Below, piece after piece: positions 33,558-42,345 of a DNA stretch of 64,000 nucleotides; position 1 is the stretch's first letter; each line of letters opens with the position of its first letter. A model generated the notes under the pieces. That model searched no databases. It saw only the letters and a program-made list of their open reading frames with translations, and was not told the origin of the DNA. The position numbers and the translations under genes are program-made. This DNA comes from Sinorhizobium sp. A49 (GTDB lineage Bacteria; Pseudomonadota; Alphaproteobacteria; Rhizobiales; Rhizobiaceae), in assembly GCF_002002725.1 (NCBI RefSeq), contig NZ_MUNW01000032.1:186001-250000 (forward strand), in the 5' to 3' direction.

Positions 33558-33807
33558 GAGCTTGTTCCGATTTGGATGCGCCACCTTAGAGCGTTCGCGG
33601 CGCTTTTCAACGGATGCGAGCACGACGCGAAAGGGCGCATTTCGTCACCGGAGCCGCTTTTGACCGTGTTTTTGCCGCTTCGGGGTGGTCCGCGACGGGC
33701 CGAATGCCTATAAGCTCACTTCATCTTCCGCCCCGGAGGAGAAGCTCTCTCACTTCTCCGATCAGAAACCGGGACCTTTGAACGTGACCGTGGCAAAGGA
33801 GATATCC

Positions 33808-34206
33808 ATGCGCTTGTCCACCGAAACGATGATTGCCCGTCTGCGCGACCCCGGCGACGGAGATACGCTGGGCGGACGCATCTGGCGCGCACGTGACGCG
33901 GCCAATCTTTCGACCAAGGATCTCGCCGATCAGCTCGGCGTCCGGGTGGAAACCGTTGCCGCTTGGGAGCGCGACCGGGCGGAGCCACGCACCAACCGCC
34001 TGTTCATGCTTGCCGGCGTATTGGGCGTCACGCCTGCCTGGCTGATCGCCGGCATGGGCCGCGCGCCTGATGACGAGACGAAGACCGCTTCTGGCGAAAG
34101 CCTTCGCGAGCAGCTTGCGCTCGTCAAGAAATTGCACGAACAGACCGGCAAGGCGATTGCCGCTCTTGAGATGGAACTCAATCGCGTCCAACAGACTGTT
34201 CGTTAG
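33808..34206 (+). CDS. XRE-type helix-turn-helix regulator
   Basis: 132 residues. The DNA-binding domain (about 21-76) shows LSTKDLADQLGVRVETVAAWERDRAEPRTNRLFMLAGVLGVTPAWLI, a Cro/C1-type HTH. A short amphipathic helix at the end (about 97-132) may dimerise. The ATG at 33808 has AAGGAG eight bases upstream. It lies 81 bases before adhC and could control it, but this is inference. Confidence 0.85.
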   Translation: MRLSTETMIARLRDPGDGDTLGGRIWRARDAANLSTKDLADQLGVRVETVAAWERDRAEPRTNRLFMLAGVLGVTPAWLIAGMGRAPDDETKTASGESLREQLALVKKLHEQTGKAIAALEMELNRVQQTVR

Positions 34207-34287
34207 TACATTGCCGATTCCAACGGGCGACATTGGCCGCTGCGCCGATGCCGCCCGAAGTCATTGTTAATCCAAGGGAGAAAATAG

Positions 34288-35415
34288 ATGGATGTACGCG
34301 CCGCCGTCGCCGTTCAGGCAGGCAAGCCGCTGGAAGTGATGACCGTTCAACTCGAAGGCCCGCGGGCCGGAGAAGTGCTGATCGAAGTCAAGGCCACCGG
34401 TATCTGCCACACCGACGATTTCACGCTTTCCGGCGCGGATCCCGAAGGTCTGTTCCCGGCAATCCTCGGCCACGAGGGTGCCGGCATCGTCGTCGATGTC
34501 GGCCCGGGCGTCACTTCGGTGAAGAAGGGCGATCACGTCATTCCGCTCTATACGCCGGAATGCCGCTCCTGCCCGTCGTGTCTGTCGCGCAAGACCAACC
34601 TCTGCACCGCGATCCGTTCGACCCAGGGCCAGGGCCTGATGCCGGATGGCACCTCGCGCTTCTCGATCGGCAAGGACAAGATCCATCACTATATGGGCTG
34701 CTCCACCTTCGCCAATTACACCGTGCTGCCGGAGATCGCGGTCGCCAAGGTCAACCCAGACGCGCCGTTCGACAAGATCTGCTACATCGGCTGTGGCGTC
34801 ACCACCGGCATCGGTGCCGTGATCAACACCGCCAAGGTCGAGATGGGCGCGACCGCGATCGTCTTCGGTCTCGGCGGCATCGGCCTCAATGTCATCCAGG
34901 GCCTGCGTCTCGCCGGTGCCGACATGATCATCGGTGTCGATCTCAACAACGACAAGAAGGCCTGGGGCGAGCGCTTCGGCATGACCCACTTCGTCAACCC
35001 GAAGGAAGTGGGCGACGACATCGTGCCTTACCTCGTCAACATGACGAAGCGTGGTGCCGACCAGATCGGCGGCGCCGACTATACGTTCGATTGCACGGGG
35101 AACACCAAGGTGATGCGCCAGGCGCTCGAGGCGTCGCATCGCGGCTGGGGCAAGTCGGTCGTCATCGGCGTTGCCGGCGCCGGCCAGGAAATCTCCACCC
35201 GTCCGTTCCAGCTCGTCACCGGCCGCAGCTGGATGGGCACCGCCTTTGGCGGCGCGCGCGGCCGCACCGACGTGCCGAAGATCGTCGACTGGTACATGGA
35301 AGGCAAGATCGAGATCGATCCTATGATCACCCACACCATGCCGCTCGAAGACATCAACAAGGGTTTTGAGCTGATGCATTCCGGCGAAAGCATCCGCAGC
35401 GTCGTTCTCTACTAA
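34288..35415 (+). CDS. adhC: S-(hydroxymethyl)glutathione dehydrogenase (class III ADH)
   Basis: 375 residues. It oxidises S-hydroxymethylglutathione, formed from formaldehyde and glutathione, to S-formylglutathione with NAD+. The catalytic zinc ligands are Cys40, His62 and Cys169; the structural zinc cysteines are Cys92, Cys95, Cys98 and Cys106; GLGGIG (194-199) binds NAD. The ATG has GGGAG nine bases upstream. A repeat element and a terminator follow. Confidence 0.95.
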   Translation: MDVRAAVAVQAGKPLEVMTVQLEGPRAGEVLIEVKATGICHTDDFTLSGADPEGLFPAILGHEGAGIVVDVGPGVTSVKKGDHVIPLYTPECRSCPSCLSRKTNLCTAIRSTQGQGLMPDGTSRFSIGKDKIHHYMGCSTFANYTVLPEIAVAKVNPDAPFDKICYIGCGVTTGIGAVINTAKVEMGATAIVFGLGGIGLNVIQGLRLAGADMIIGVDLNNDKKAWGERFGMTHFVNPKEVGDDIVPYLVNMTKRGADQIGGADYTFDCTGNTKVMRQALEASHRGWGKSVVIGVAGAGQEISTRPFQLVTGRSWMGTAFGGARGRTDVPKIVDWYMEGKIEIDPMITHTMPLEDINKGFELMHSGESIRSVVLY

Positions 35416-35425
35416 GCGCCAACTG

Positions 35426-35471
35426 AGCAATTCCGGACGGAAAACCCTTTCGCACTTTTCCTGGAATTGCT
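35426..35471. repeat. Palindromic repeat element, copy 2
   Basis: AGCAATTCC (35426-35434) pairs with GGAATTGCT (35463-35471). The interior (GACGGAAAACC...TTCGCA...TTTTCCTGG) is almost identical to the element at 21661-21702; the outer arms differ between copies but still pair. It sits 11 bases after the adhC stop. Confidence 0.65.
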
Positions 35472-35491
35472 TAGTAATCCGATTCAGGAAG

Positions 35492-35523
35492 GCGCCGGAA
35501 TCGATTGTATTCCGGCGCTTTTT
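35492..35523 (+). terminator. Intrinsic terminator after adhC
   Basis: GCGCCGGAAT (35492-35501) pairs exactly with ATTCCGGCGC (35509-35518), followed by TTTTT. Confidence 0.9.
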
Positions 35524-35549
35524 CAGTCCCGTTGAGAAGTTGATTCAAG

Positions 35550-35990
35550 ATGATCTATGTCGATGCCGATGCCTGCCCGGTGAAGGCGGAAGTGCTGAAG
35601 GTGGCCGAGCGCCACGGCTTCGAGGTGACCTTCGTCGCCAATTCGGGGCTGCGTCCGTCGCGCGACCCGATGGTCCACAACGTCATCGTTTCGGCGAGCT
35701 TCGACGCCGCCGACGACTGGATCGCCGAAAGGGCCCATGAGGGCGATATCGTCGTGACCGCCGACGTGCCGCTCGCCGTTCGTTGCGTCGCCGCCGGCGC
35801 CTTTGTCACCGGCCCGTCCGGACGCGTCTTCGACAAGAGCAATATCGGCATGGCCTCCGCCATGCGCGACCTCGGTCAGCACCTGCGTGAGACCGGCGAA
35901 AGCAAGGGTTACAACGCGGCCTTCACGCAACGCGACCGTTCGACCTTCCTCGAGACACTTGACCGACTCGCGCGCCAGACGAAAAAGTGA
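35550..35990 (+). CDS. YaiI/YqxD (UPF0178, DUF188) family protein
   Basis: 146 residues. The family signatures IYVDADACPVKAEV at the N-terminus and EGDIVVTADVPLA at about 64-76 are present; these acidic residues form a PIN/NYN-like metal site, so nuclease activity is plausible but unproven. It lies between adhC and fghA, after the adhC terminator. The ATG at 35550 is the only start that keeps the conserved MIYVDADACP. Confidence 0.9.
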   Translation: MIYVDADACPVKAEVLKVAERHGFEVTFVANSGLRPSRDPMVHNVIVSASFDAADDWIAERAHEGDIVVTADVPLAVRCVAAGAFVTGPSGRVFDKSNIGMASAMRDLGQHLRETGESKGYNAAFTQRDRSTFLETLDRLARQTKK

Positions 35991-36030
35991 AGCGCGGCGC
36001 CAATTTGCGCCCGATCGCAGGGGCATTCCG

Positions 36031-36678
36031 ATGACAGCGACGACAAGGCTCAGGCACTGGCCGTTCTACACCGCGCTTCCATGTGCCCTTGTCAGCCTAG
36101 GGATCATGTGGTTCGCCGCGCCGCGCTACAGTCTCGAAGTCTCAGCCGTCACCTTCTTCTGCGTCTACCTCATCATGAGCGCCCGACGGCTGCGGATGAT
36201 GACGGGCAAACATCTCAAGACGCATGCGCGAAACACCGACGAGCCTGAAGCGGTGATTTTCATGGTTACCTTCGGGGCGGCCGCGACCTCGCTTGCCGCC
36301 CTGTTCTTCGCGCTCAACGGAGAAGGCACGGGGCCGACGCTCGAATTGGGGCTGGCCTTTGCCTCCGTCGTTTTGGGCTGGGCAACCATCCACGTGATGG
36401 CGGCGATGCACTATGCCCATGTCTACTGGGTCCCCGACGACAGCGGGCAAACCCCTGCCCCGCAGCGCGGGCTCGATTTTCCCGAGACGCCGGAACCCGG
36501 CGGTTATGATTTCCTATATTTTTCCTTCGTGATCGGCATGACCGCCCAGACGTCGGATGTCGCCATCACCACCACGGCGATGCGGCGCATCAACCTGATG
36601 CACGCCATCGTTTCCTTCTTCTTCAACACCGTACTTGTTGCCGCCGCGGTCAACGCGGCCGTGCAGCTCGCAAGCTGA
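36031..36678 (+). CDS. DUF1345 family membrane protein
   Basis: 215 residues with five hydrophobic segments. The late block YFSFVIGMTAQTSDVAITTTAMRRI (about 163-187) is the family signature. Function unknown. It is followed after 25 bases by fghA and may be co-transcribed with it. The ATG at 36031 gives the usual basic head before the first helix. Confidence 0.84.
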   Translation: MTATTRLRHWPFYTALPCALVSLGIMWFAAPRYSLEVSAVTFFCVYLIMSARRLRMMTGKHLKTHARNTDEPEAVIFMVTFGAAATSLAALFFALNGEGTGPTLELGLAFASVVLGWATIHVMAAMHYAHVYWVPDDSGQTPAPQRGLDFPETPEPGGYDFLYFSFVIGMTAQTSDVAITTTAMRRINLMHAIVSFFFNTVLVAAAVNAAVQLAS

Positions 36679-36703
36679 CCTCACGATATCCCAGGAGCAT
36701 TTG

Positions 36704-37537
36704 ATGAAAGTTCTCTCCCAAAACACCGCGTTTGGCGGCATGCAAGGCGTCTTCTCGCACGAGTCCGAGGCCTGCAAGGGCGAGATGACGTTCGCCGTCT
36801 TCGTGCCGCCGCAGGCGATCAAGGAGCCGCGGCCGGTGGTCTGGTATCTCTCCGGCCTTACCTGCACTCATGCCAACGTTATGGAAAAGGGCGAATACCG
36901 CCGCATGGCGGCCGAACTGGGCCTGATCGTCGTTTGCCCCGACACCAGCCCGCGTGGGACGGAGGTTCCGGACGAACTTACAAACTGGCAGATGGGCAAG
37001 GGTGCCGGTTTCTATCTCGATGCCACGCAGACGCCATGGGCCGAACACTATCAGATGTACAGCTACATCACCGAGGAACTGCCGGCCTTCGTCAGCCAGC
37101 ACTTCCGCATCGACATGAGCCGGCAGGGCATTTTCGGCCATTCGATGGGCGGTCACGGCGCAATGACCATTGCGCTCAAGAATCCGGACCGTTTCCGCAG
37201 CTGCTCGGCATTTGCACCGATCGTCGAACCGTCGACGGCCGACTGGTCCATTGGCGCCTTCGAAAAGTATCTCGGCGAGGACAAGGCCGCCTGGCGGCAA
37301 TACGATGCCTGCGCGCTCGTCAGGGACGGCGCCCGTTTCCCGCAGTTCCTCATCGACCAGGGCAAGGCCGACAGCTTCCTCGATAACGGCCTGCGGCCGT
37401 GGCTTTTTGAAGAGGCGATCAAGGGTACTGATATAGAGCTGACGCTGCGCATGCACGAGCGCTACGATCATTCCTATTACTTCATCTCGACCTTCATGGA
37501 CGATCACCTGAAATGGCACGCCGAGCGGCTGGCCTGA
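36704..37537 (+). CDS. fghA: S-formylglutathione hydrolase
   Basis: 277 residues, esterase D family. It cleaves S-formylglutathione to formate and glutathione, the step after adhC. The nucleophile is Ser147 in GHSMGGH; WYLSGLTCTHANVMEKG (47-63) forms the oxyanion region; the Asp of GKADSF and the His of HERYDHSYYF complete the triad. The ATG has GGAG eight bases upstream. First of a run of five closely spaced plus-strand genes. Confidence 0.95.
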   Translation: MKVLSQNTAFGGMQGVFSHESEACKGEMTFAVFVPPQAIKEPRPVVWYLSGLTCTHANVMEKGEYRRMAAELGLIVVCPDTSPRGTEVPDELTNWQMGKGAGFYLDATQTPWAEHYQMYSYITEELPAFVSQHFRIDMSRQGIFGHSMGGHGAMTIALKNPDRFRSCSAFAPIVEPSTADWSIGAFEKYLGEDKAAWRQYDACALVRDGARFPQFLIDQGKADSFLDNGLRPWLFEEAIKGTDIELTLRMHERYDHSYYFISTFMDDHLKWHAERLA

Positions 37538-37563
37538 ACCCGAGAGAACAGCGGGAGCATCCA

Positions 37564-37941
37564 ATGTCCAATCTTCTGCTTGTCGGCGCCGGCGGCGCCA
37601 TCGGATCGATGGCGCGCTATCTCGTTAGCCTCTGGACGCTTCACCGTTGGGGGCCGGGCTTTCCCTGGGGAACGCTCGGCGTCAACATCACAGGTTCCTT
37701 CCTCATCGGCCTGCTGGCCGAATTGATCATGCGCAAATTCGGCGCTTCGGCGGAGATGCGGCTGTTTCTGATCACCGGCGTGCTCGGCGGCTACACTACC
37801 TTTTCCGCCTTCTCGCTGGATACGATCACGCTATTTGAACGTGGCGATGCCGCACTTGCCGTCACCTATATCGCGGCAAGCGTCGTGCTTTCGATCCTGG
37901 CGGTCTTTGCCGGGCTGGCCCTGATGCGCGCAATGGTCTAA
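37564..37941 (+). CDS. crcB: Fluoride ion channel CrcB
   Basis: 125 residues with four membrane helices. The GGAIGSMARY start, GTLGVNITGSFLIGLL (about 39-54) and GVLGGYTTFSAFSLD (about 75-89) are the Fluc/CrcB signatures, including the pore Asn and Phe residues. It exports toxic fluoride as a dual-topology dimer. No fluoride riboswitch is seen in the 26-base gap after fghA. Confidence 0.93.
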   Translation: MSNLLLVGAGGAIGSMARYLVSLWTLHRWGPGFPWGTLGVNITGSFLIGLLAELIMRKFGASAEMRLFLITGVLGGYTTFSAFSLDTITLFERGDAALAVTYIAASVVLSILAVFAGLALMRAMV

Positions 37942-37978
37942 AGGCTGCCTCTAAAGAACAGGAAGCAGGTTCGCTGAG

Positions 37979-38971
37979 ATGGCAGGCATAGAACACAAGC
38001 AGGTGGACGGTGACGAGGCAGGCATGCGCCTCGATCGCTGGTTCAAGGTACATTTTCCCGGGCTGGGTTTCGGTCCGCTGCAGAAGCTGCTGCGCTCGGG
38101 CCAGATCCGTGTCGATGGCGGCCGCGTCAAATCCGACACGCGCCTGCAGCCGGGCCAGACGGTCCGCATCCCTCCGCTTAACGTCGATGCGAAAGAAGTG
38201 AAGACAGGCCCGATTGCCGGGCGTGACCTTCGTCACTCGCCCGACGGGGAGCTGCTGTCGCGCATGGTGCTGCATGAGGACGCCAAGGTTATCGTGCTGA
38301 ACAAGCCGGCCGGCCTCGCAGTTCAAGGTGGTTCCGGCGTCAATCGTCACATCGACAAGATGCTCGAGGCCTGGACAAACCAGCGTGGCGAAAAGCCCCG
38401 CCTCGTCCACCGTCTCGACCGCGACACGTCAGGCGTTCTGGTGATTGCCCGCACGCGTGGCGCCGCACAGAAGCTGACGGCCGCCTTCCGCGAGCGCGAC
38501 ACCAAGAAGACCTATTGGGCGCTGGTCAAGGGCGTGCCGCGCAAGCGCGAAGACCGCATCTCGACCTGGCTGGTCAAGGAACAGACGCCGGATGGCGACC
38601 GTATGCGCATCGCCAAACATGGCGAGGACGGCGCCGACCACGCCATTTCCTATTACCGCATTCGCGAGCAGGCCGCACAGAACCTCGCCTGGCTGGAGAT
38701 GGAGCCCTATACCGGCCGTACCCATCAGCTGCGCGTGCATGCGCTCCACATCGGTCATCCGATCCTCGGCGATCCCAAGTATTTCGACGCCGATATCAAC
38801 TGGAGCCTGCCCGGCGGCATGCAGAACCGTTTGCACCTGCACGCGCGCCACATCGACATTCCGCATCCGGACGGCGGCCGCCTGCGGGTGACCGCGCCGC
38901 TGCCCCCGCACATGGTCCAGAGCTGGAACCTGCTTGGCTTCGAAGAGAACGAGCCTGGCGAGGACGACTGA
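37979..38971 (+). CDS. RluA-family pseudouridine synthase (RluC-like)
   Basis: 330 residues: N-terminal S4 RNA-binding domain (about 14-70) and the synthase domain with HRLDRDTSG (144-152; catalytic Asp148). RluC-type enzymes modify 23S rRNA uridines; the exact sites are not deducible. The stop overlaps the ATG of the HAD gene (ATGA). Confidence 0.9.
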   Translation: MAGIEHKQVDGDEAGMRLDRWFKVHFPGLGFGPLQKLLRSGQIRVDGGRVKSDTRLQPGQTVRIPPLNVDAKEVKTGPIAGRDLRHSPDGELLSRMVLHEDAKVIVLNKPAGLAVQGGSGVNRHIDKMLEAWTNQRGEKPRLVHRLDRDTSGVLVIARTRGAAQKLTAAFRERDTKKTYWALVKGVPRKREDRISTWLVKEQTPDGDRMRIAKHGEDGADHAISYYRIREQAAQNLAWLEMEPYTGRTHQLRVHALHIGHPILGDPKYFDADINWSLPGGMQNRLHLHARHIDIPHPDGGRLRVTAPLPPHMVQSWNLLGFEENEPGEDD

Positions 38972-39636
38972 TGAAACTGGCGCTTTTCGATTGCGACGGC
39001 ACGCTGGTCGACAGCGGCGGTCTCATCCATGAAGTGATGGCACGAACCTTCGAAGCCTTCGGTCTCGATCGACCCGAACTGTCGGCGACCAAGGGCATCA
39101 TCGGCCTGACGCTCGATATCGCCATTGCCCGCCTGCTCGGACGCGACCATGTGGATGACCAGGCGCTGGCAATGACGGCGCACTACAAGGCAATTTTTGC
39201 CGGCGTGCGCGGCGAAACCGGCTTTCAGGAGCTTCTGTTTCCGGGCATCGCCCAGATGATGCAGACGCTTTCCGGGCGTGACGAGCTGATTATCGGTGCG
39301 GTCACCGGCAAATCGCGCCGCGGCCTGACGCATATTGCAGAGACCCACGGCTTCGACCGGACGTTCTTCGTGTCGCGCACCGCTGACGACTGCCCTTCGA
39401 AGCCGCATCCGGCCATGGTGACGGAATGCTGCTCTGAAGCCGGGATCGATCCGCGCGATACCGTCGTCATCGGCGACGCTATTTATGATATGCAGATGGC
39501 AAAGGCCGCCGGCGCTGCCGCCATCGGCGTTGCATGGGGTTATGCAAGCGTGCCCGACCTCGTCGAGGCCGGAGCCGACTACATTGCCCGCACACCGGCC
39601 GACATCATTGAGTGGATGGAACACTATCATGCCTGA
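38971..39636 (+). CDS. HAD-superfamily hydrolase (Gph-like)
   Basis: 221 residues. DCDGTLVDS (8-16) holds the nucleophile Asp8 and acid Asp10; TGK at about 111-113, a Lys in SKPHP and GDAIYDMQMAK complete HAD motifs II-IV. The cap size fits the phosphoglycolate phosphatase-like group; the substrate is not certain. Overlaps the pseudouridine synthase gene by three bases and the ATP12 gene by eight, so the three are translated together. Confidence 0.88.
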   Translation: MKLALFDCDGTLVDSGGLIHEVMARTFEAFGLDRPELSATKGIIGLTLDIAIARLLGRDHVDDQALAMTAHYKAIFAGVRGETGFQELLFPGIAQMMQTLSGRDELIIGAVTGKSRRGLTHIAETHGFDRTFFVSRTADDCPSKPHPAMVTECCSEAGIDPRDTVVIGDAIYDMQMAKAAGAAAIGVAWGYASVPDLVEAGADYIARTPADIIEWMEHYHA

Positions 39637-40414
39637 TATTCGCGATGAACTCATCGGTGCGTTGAGCCACGAGGACCCGGTCCGACGCGCGCAGATCCAG
39701 ATGCTGAAGCCGCTGCCCAAGCGCTTCTACAAGGAAGTCAGCATCGGCGCAGCAGAAGACGGCGGCCACAGCGTCCTGCTCGACGGCCGGCCGGTGCGCA
39801 CGCCTGCGAAGAATCCGCTTGCTGTCCCGACGCTGAAGCTTGCCGCAATGCTGGCGGCCGAATGGGACGCGCAGGCCGAGGTCATCGACCCCGCCAAGAT
39901 GCCGGTTACCCGGATCGCCAACACCGCGCTCGACGGCGTGGCGAAGGACCAGCGCTCGGTTTTCGAGGACATCTTGCGGTTTGCCGGAACCGACCTGATC
40001 TGCTACCGCGCGTCCAGTCCGGAAGGGCTCGTCGAACGGCAGAACGTCGTCTGGAATCCGGTGCTCGAATGGGCCGCCCAGTCGCTTGGCGCTCGCTTCA
40101 TTCTGGCCGAGGGTGTCATCCACCAGGAACAGCCTGAAGAGGCGATCACCGCCTATGCCGAGGGCCTGCGTGCCTTTGCAACGCCGCTGGGCCTGACTTG
40201 CGTGCACACGATCACGACATTGACCGGCTCCGCCCTGCTCGCAGTCGCGTTCGCATCCGGCCGTCTGACGGCCGAACAGGCCTGGACGGCTGCCCATGTC
40301 GACGAGGATTGGCAGATCGAGCATTGGGGCACGGACGAGGAAGCGTTCAAGCGCCGCGAACTGCGCTGGCAGGAGATGCAGGCGGCGGCAGCCGTTCTCG
40401 ACGCGCTGCGATAG
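39629..40414 (+). CDS. ATP12 family F1-ATPase assembly chaperone
   Basis: 261 residues. The alphaproteobacterial ATP12 pattern is clear: RFYKEVSIG...LDGRPVRTPAKNPLAVP (about 30-66), then AAEWDAQAEVIDPAKMPVTRIANTALDG (about 74-101) and DLICYRA (about 120-126). It assists assembly of the F1 alpha subunit. The start overlaps the end of the HAD gene. Confidence 0.92.
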   Translation: MPDIRDELIGALSHEDPVRRAQIQMLKPLPKRFYKEVSIGAAEDGGHSVLLDGRPVRTPAKNPLAVPTLKLAAMLAAEWDAQAEVIDPAKMPVTRIANTALDGVAKDQRSVFEDILRFAGTDLICYRASSPEGLVERQNVVWNPVLEWAAQSLGARFILAEGVIHQEQPEEAITAYAEGLRAFATPLGLTCVHTITTLTGSALLAVAFASGRLTAEQAWTAAHVDEDWQIEHWGTDEEAFKRRELRWQEMQAAAAVLDALR

Positions 40415-40458
40415 CAGCGCGTCGGAATACAAAAGCATCGTTGCGGTTACGATCGATA

Positions 40459-40475
40459 CCTAACGTAGCGTTAGG
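40459..40475. terminator. Small hairpin at convergent gene ends
   Basis: CCTAACG (40459-40465) pairs with CGTTAGG (40469-40475) and spans the stop codon of sugE/gdx. No T run; weak candidate. Confidence 0.3.
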
Positions 40476-40785
40476 CGGCAAGCTTCAGACCGGCAATACC
40501 GGTAACGATCAGCGCGATGCAGCCCAGGCGGACGAACGTTGCCGGTTCGGCAAAAAGAACGATGCCGAGGATGACGGTGCCGACGGTGCCGATACCGGTC
40601 CAGACGGCGTAGGCCGTGCCGAGCGGCAGGGTTCTGACAGCAAGGCCAAGCAAGGTGATGCTGACGACCATCGAACCGGCGGTCAGGACCGTCGGCACCA
40701 ACCGCGTAAAGCCTTCAGTGTATTTGAGACCGATTGCCCAGCCGATTTCGAGGATGCCGGCAAGAAAGAGGATTAACCAGGCCAT
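40471..40785 (-). CDS. sugE: Guanidinium exporter, SMR family (Gdx/SugE)
   Basis: 104 residues with four membrane helices. Glu13 in [10 protein letters not shown] is the essential proton/substrate residue, and [15 protein letters not shown] (about 57-71) marks the Gdx rather than the EmrE branch. Gdx exports guanidinium in exchange for protons. The ATG has AAGGAG six bases upstream. Expression is predicted to be controlled by the two-hairpin guanidine-II riboswitch in its leader. Confidence 0.93.
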   Translation of the reverse strand: MAWLILFLAGILEIGWAIGLKYTEGFTRLVPTVLTAGSMVVSITLLGLAVRTLPLGTAYAVWTGIGTVGTVILGIVLFAEPATFVRLGCIALIVTGIAGLKLAA

Positions 40786-40806
40786 TTCAAACTCCTTGAG
40801 AGTGGA

Positions 40807-40865
40807 GCGAGGCCGTCCCCGCGGATGTTCGGTATCCAATACCGTGCAGCCGTCTGCAACGCGGT
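40807..40865 (-). promoter_or_regulatory. Guanidine-II (mini-ykkC) riboswitch
   Basis: On the minus strand two hairpins with ACGG loops follow each other: hairpin 1 TGCAG-ACGG-CTGCA (40858-40845), extended by ACCG/CGGT (40865-40862 with 40844-40841), and hairpin 2 GCGGGG-ACGG-CCTCGC (40822-40807, one G-U pair). Paired ACGR-loop hairpins just before the Shine-Dalgarno of a Gdx gene are the defining features of this class. Guanidine binding should stabilise both loops and free the AAGGAG at 40797-40792. Confidence 0.85.
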
Positions 40866-41037
40866 TTCTATCTCACGGTTCGCGGCCGACGGCAAGATAT
40901 GCCGCGGCAAACCAGCCCTGCACGACCGGCAATGCTTGGGTATCTCCAAAGTTGAAGCGGTTTTCGGCCTAGAGATACTTGGGAACGGAGATGGAACGCT
41001 TCCAGGATTCCGTCTTAGACCGGGTCGCCGTTGTCTG

Positions 41038-42345
41038 TTAGCTTCGCTCCCGACGCAGCTTTGCCCACCATTCCAATCGTTTGCGGATCTCGCGCTCGAA
41101 GCCGCGCTCTGGCGGATCGTAGAAGGTCCTGCGCCCCATCTTTTCCGGGAAATAGTCCTGGCCAGAGAAGGCATCCGGCTCGTCGTGGTCGTAGCGGTAA
41201 CCGTCGCCGTAACCCTCGCCCTTCATCAGCTTGGTCGGCGCGTTGAGAATATGCTTCGGTGGCAGCAGAGAACCGTTTTCCTTGGCCGCCCGCATGGCGG
41301 CCTTATAGGCCATGTAAACGCCATTCGATTTCGGCGCTGTCGCGAGATAGACACAGGCCTGAGCCAGCGCCAACTCCCCTTCCGGCGAGCCAAGATAGTC
41401 GTACGCGTCCTTGGCGGCATTGCAGATCGCCAGCGCCTGGGGATCTGCAAGGCCGATATCCTCCACCGCCATGCGAACGAGGCGCCTTCCAAGATAGAGC
41501 GGGTCCTCGCCGGCATCGAACATCCGGCAGAGATAATAGAGTGCTGCGTCCGGGTCGGAGCCGCGCACCGATTTGTGCAGCGCCGAGATCAGATTGTAGT
41601 GGCCGTCCTGGCCCTTGTCGTAGACGGGCGCTCGCCGCTGCACGATCCGCTGCAGCGCTTCGACGTCGAAGATTTCGTCGCGGCGCGCGGCGCGCCAGAC
41701 TTCTTCGGCCAATGTCAGCGATGCCCTACCGTCGCCATCAGCCATACGGATCAGGCTTGCACGGGCGTCCGCGTCGAGCGGAAGCGGCTTGCCTTCCGTT
41801 TCTTCCGCGCGCTTCAGCAATTCCTGCAGGCTCTCTTCACCATGCGGCCTGAAGGTCAGCACGCGGGCGCGCGACAGGAGAGCGGCGTTGAGCTCGAAGG
41901 ATGGATTTTCCGTCGTCGCTCCCACCAGGATGACCGTGCCGTCTTCCATGACAGGCAGGAAGCTATCCTGCTGGGCACGGTTGAAACGATGGATCTCGTC
42001 GACGAAAAGCAAGGTCTGCCGGCCCGACATCCGCCGTGCCCGCGCCGACTCGAAAACCTTCTTGAGGTCGGCGACACCGGAAAAGATTGCCGAGATCTGT
42101 TCGAAAGCCAGACCTGCCTCGCCTGACAGCAATCGCGCGACCGTCGTCTTGCCGGTACCGGGAGGCCCCCAGAAGATCATCGATCCGAGCGAGCCCGATG
42201 CGATCATGCGCGTCAGCACGCCGTCCTCACCCGTCAGATGCTCCTGGCCGGTGACTTCGGACAGCGTGCGTGGACGCAGACGATCGGCAAGCGGCCTTGC
42301 CGAGGTCATTTCCGGCGGTTCCGAGGAGGAGAAGAGGTCACTCAT
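41038..42345 (-). CDS. rarA: Replication-associated recombination protein A (MgsA)
   Basis: 435 residues. Clamp-loader-like AAA+ ATPase with Walker A GPPGTGKTT (60-68), Walker B LLFVDEIHRF (about 111-120) and a C-terminal tetramerisation domain with PPKHILNAPTKLMK. It acts at stalled replication forks. Its start overlaps the degP stop by four bases (ATGA), so it is the second gene of that transcript. Confidence 0.94.
   Translation of the reverse strand: MSDLFSSSEPPEMTSARPLADRLRPRTLSEVTGQEHLTGEDGVLTRMIASGSLGSMIFWGPPGTGKTTVARLLSGEAGLAFEQISAIFSGVADLKKVFESARARRMSGRQTLLFVDEIHRFNRAQQDSFLPVMEDGTVILVGATTENPSFELNAALLSRARVLTFRPHGEESLQELLKRAEETEGKPLPLDADARASLIRMADGDGRASLTLAEEVWRAARRDEIFDVEALQRIVQRRAPVYDKGQDGHYNLISALHKSVRGSDPDAALYYLCRMFDAGEDPLYLGRRLVRMAVEDIGLADPQALAICNAAKDAYDYLGSPEGELALAQACVYLATAPKSNGVYMAYKAAMRAAKENGSLLPPKHILNAPTKLMKGEGYGDGYRYDHDEPDAFSGQDYFPEKMGRRTFYDPPERGFEREIRKRLEWWAKLRRERS

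Noticed and set aside
36679-37563. Fluoride riboswitch before crcB
   Set aside because: crcB follows fghA after only 26 bases; there is no room for the aptamer and none of its conserved bases is seen before fghA.
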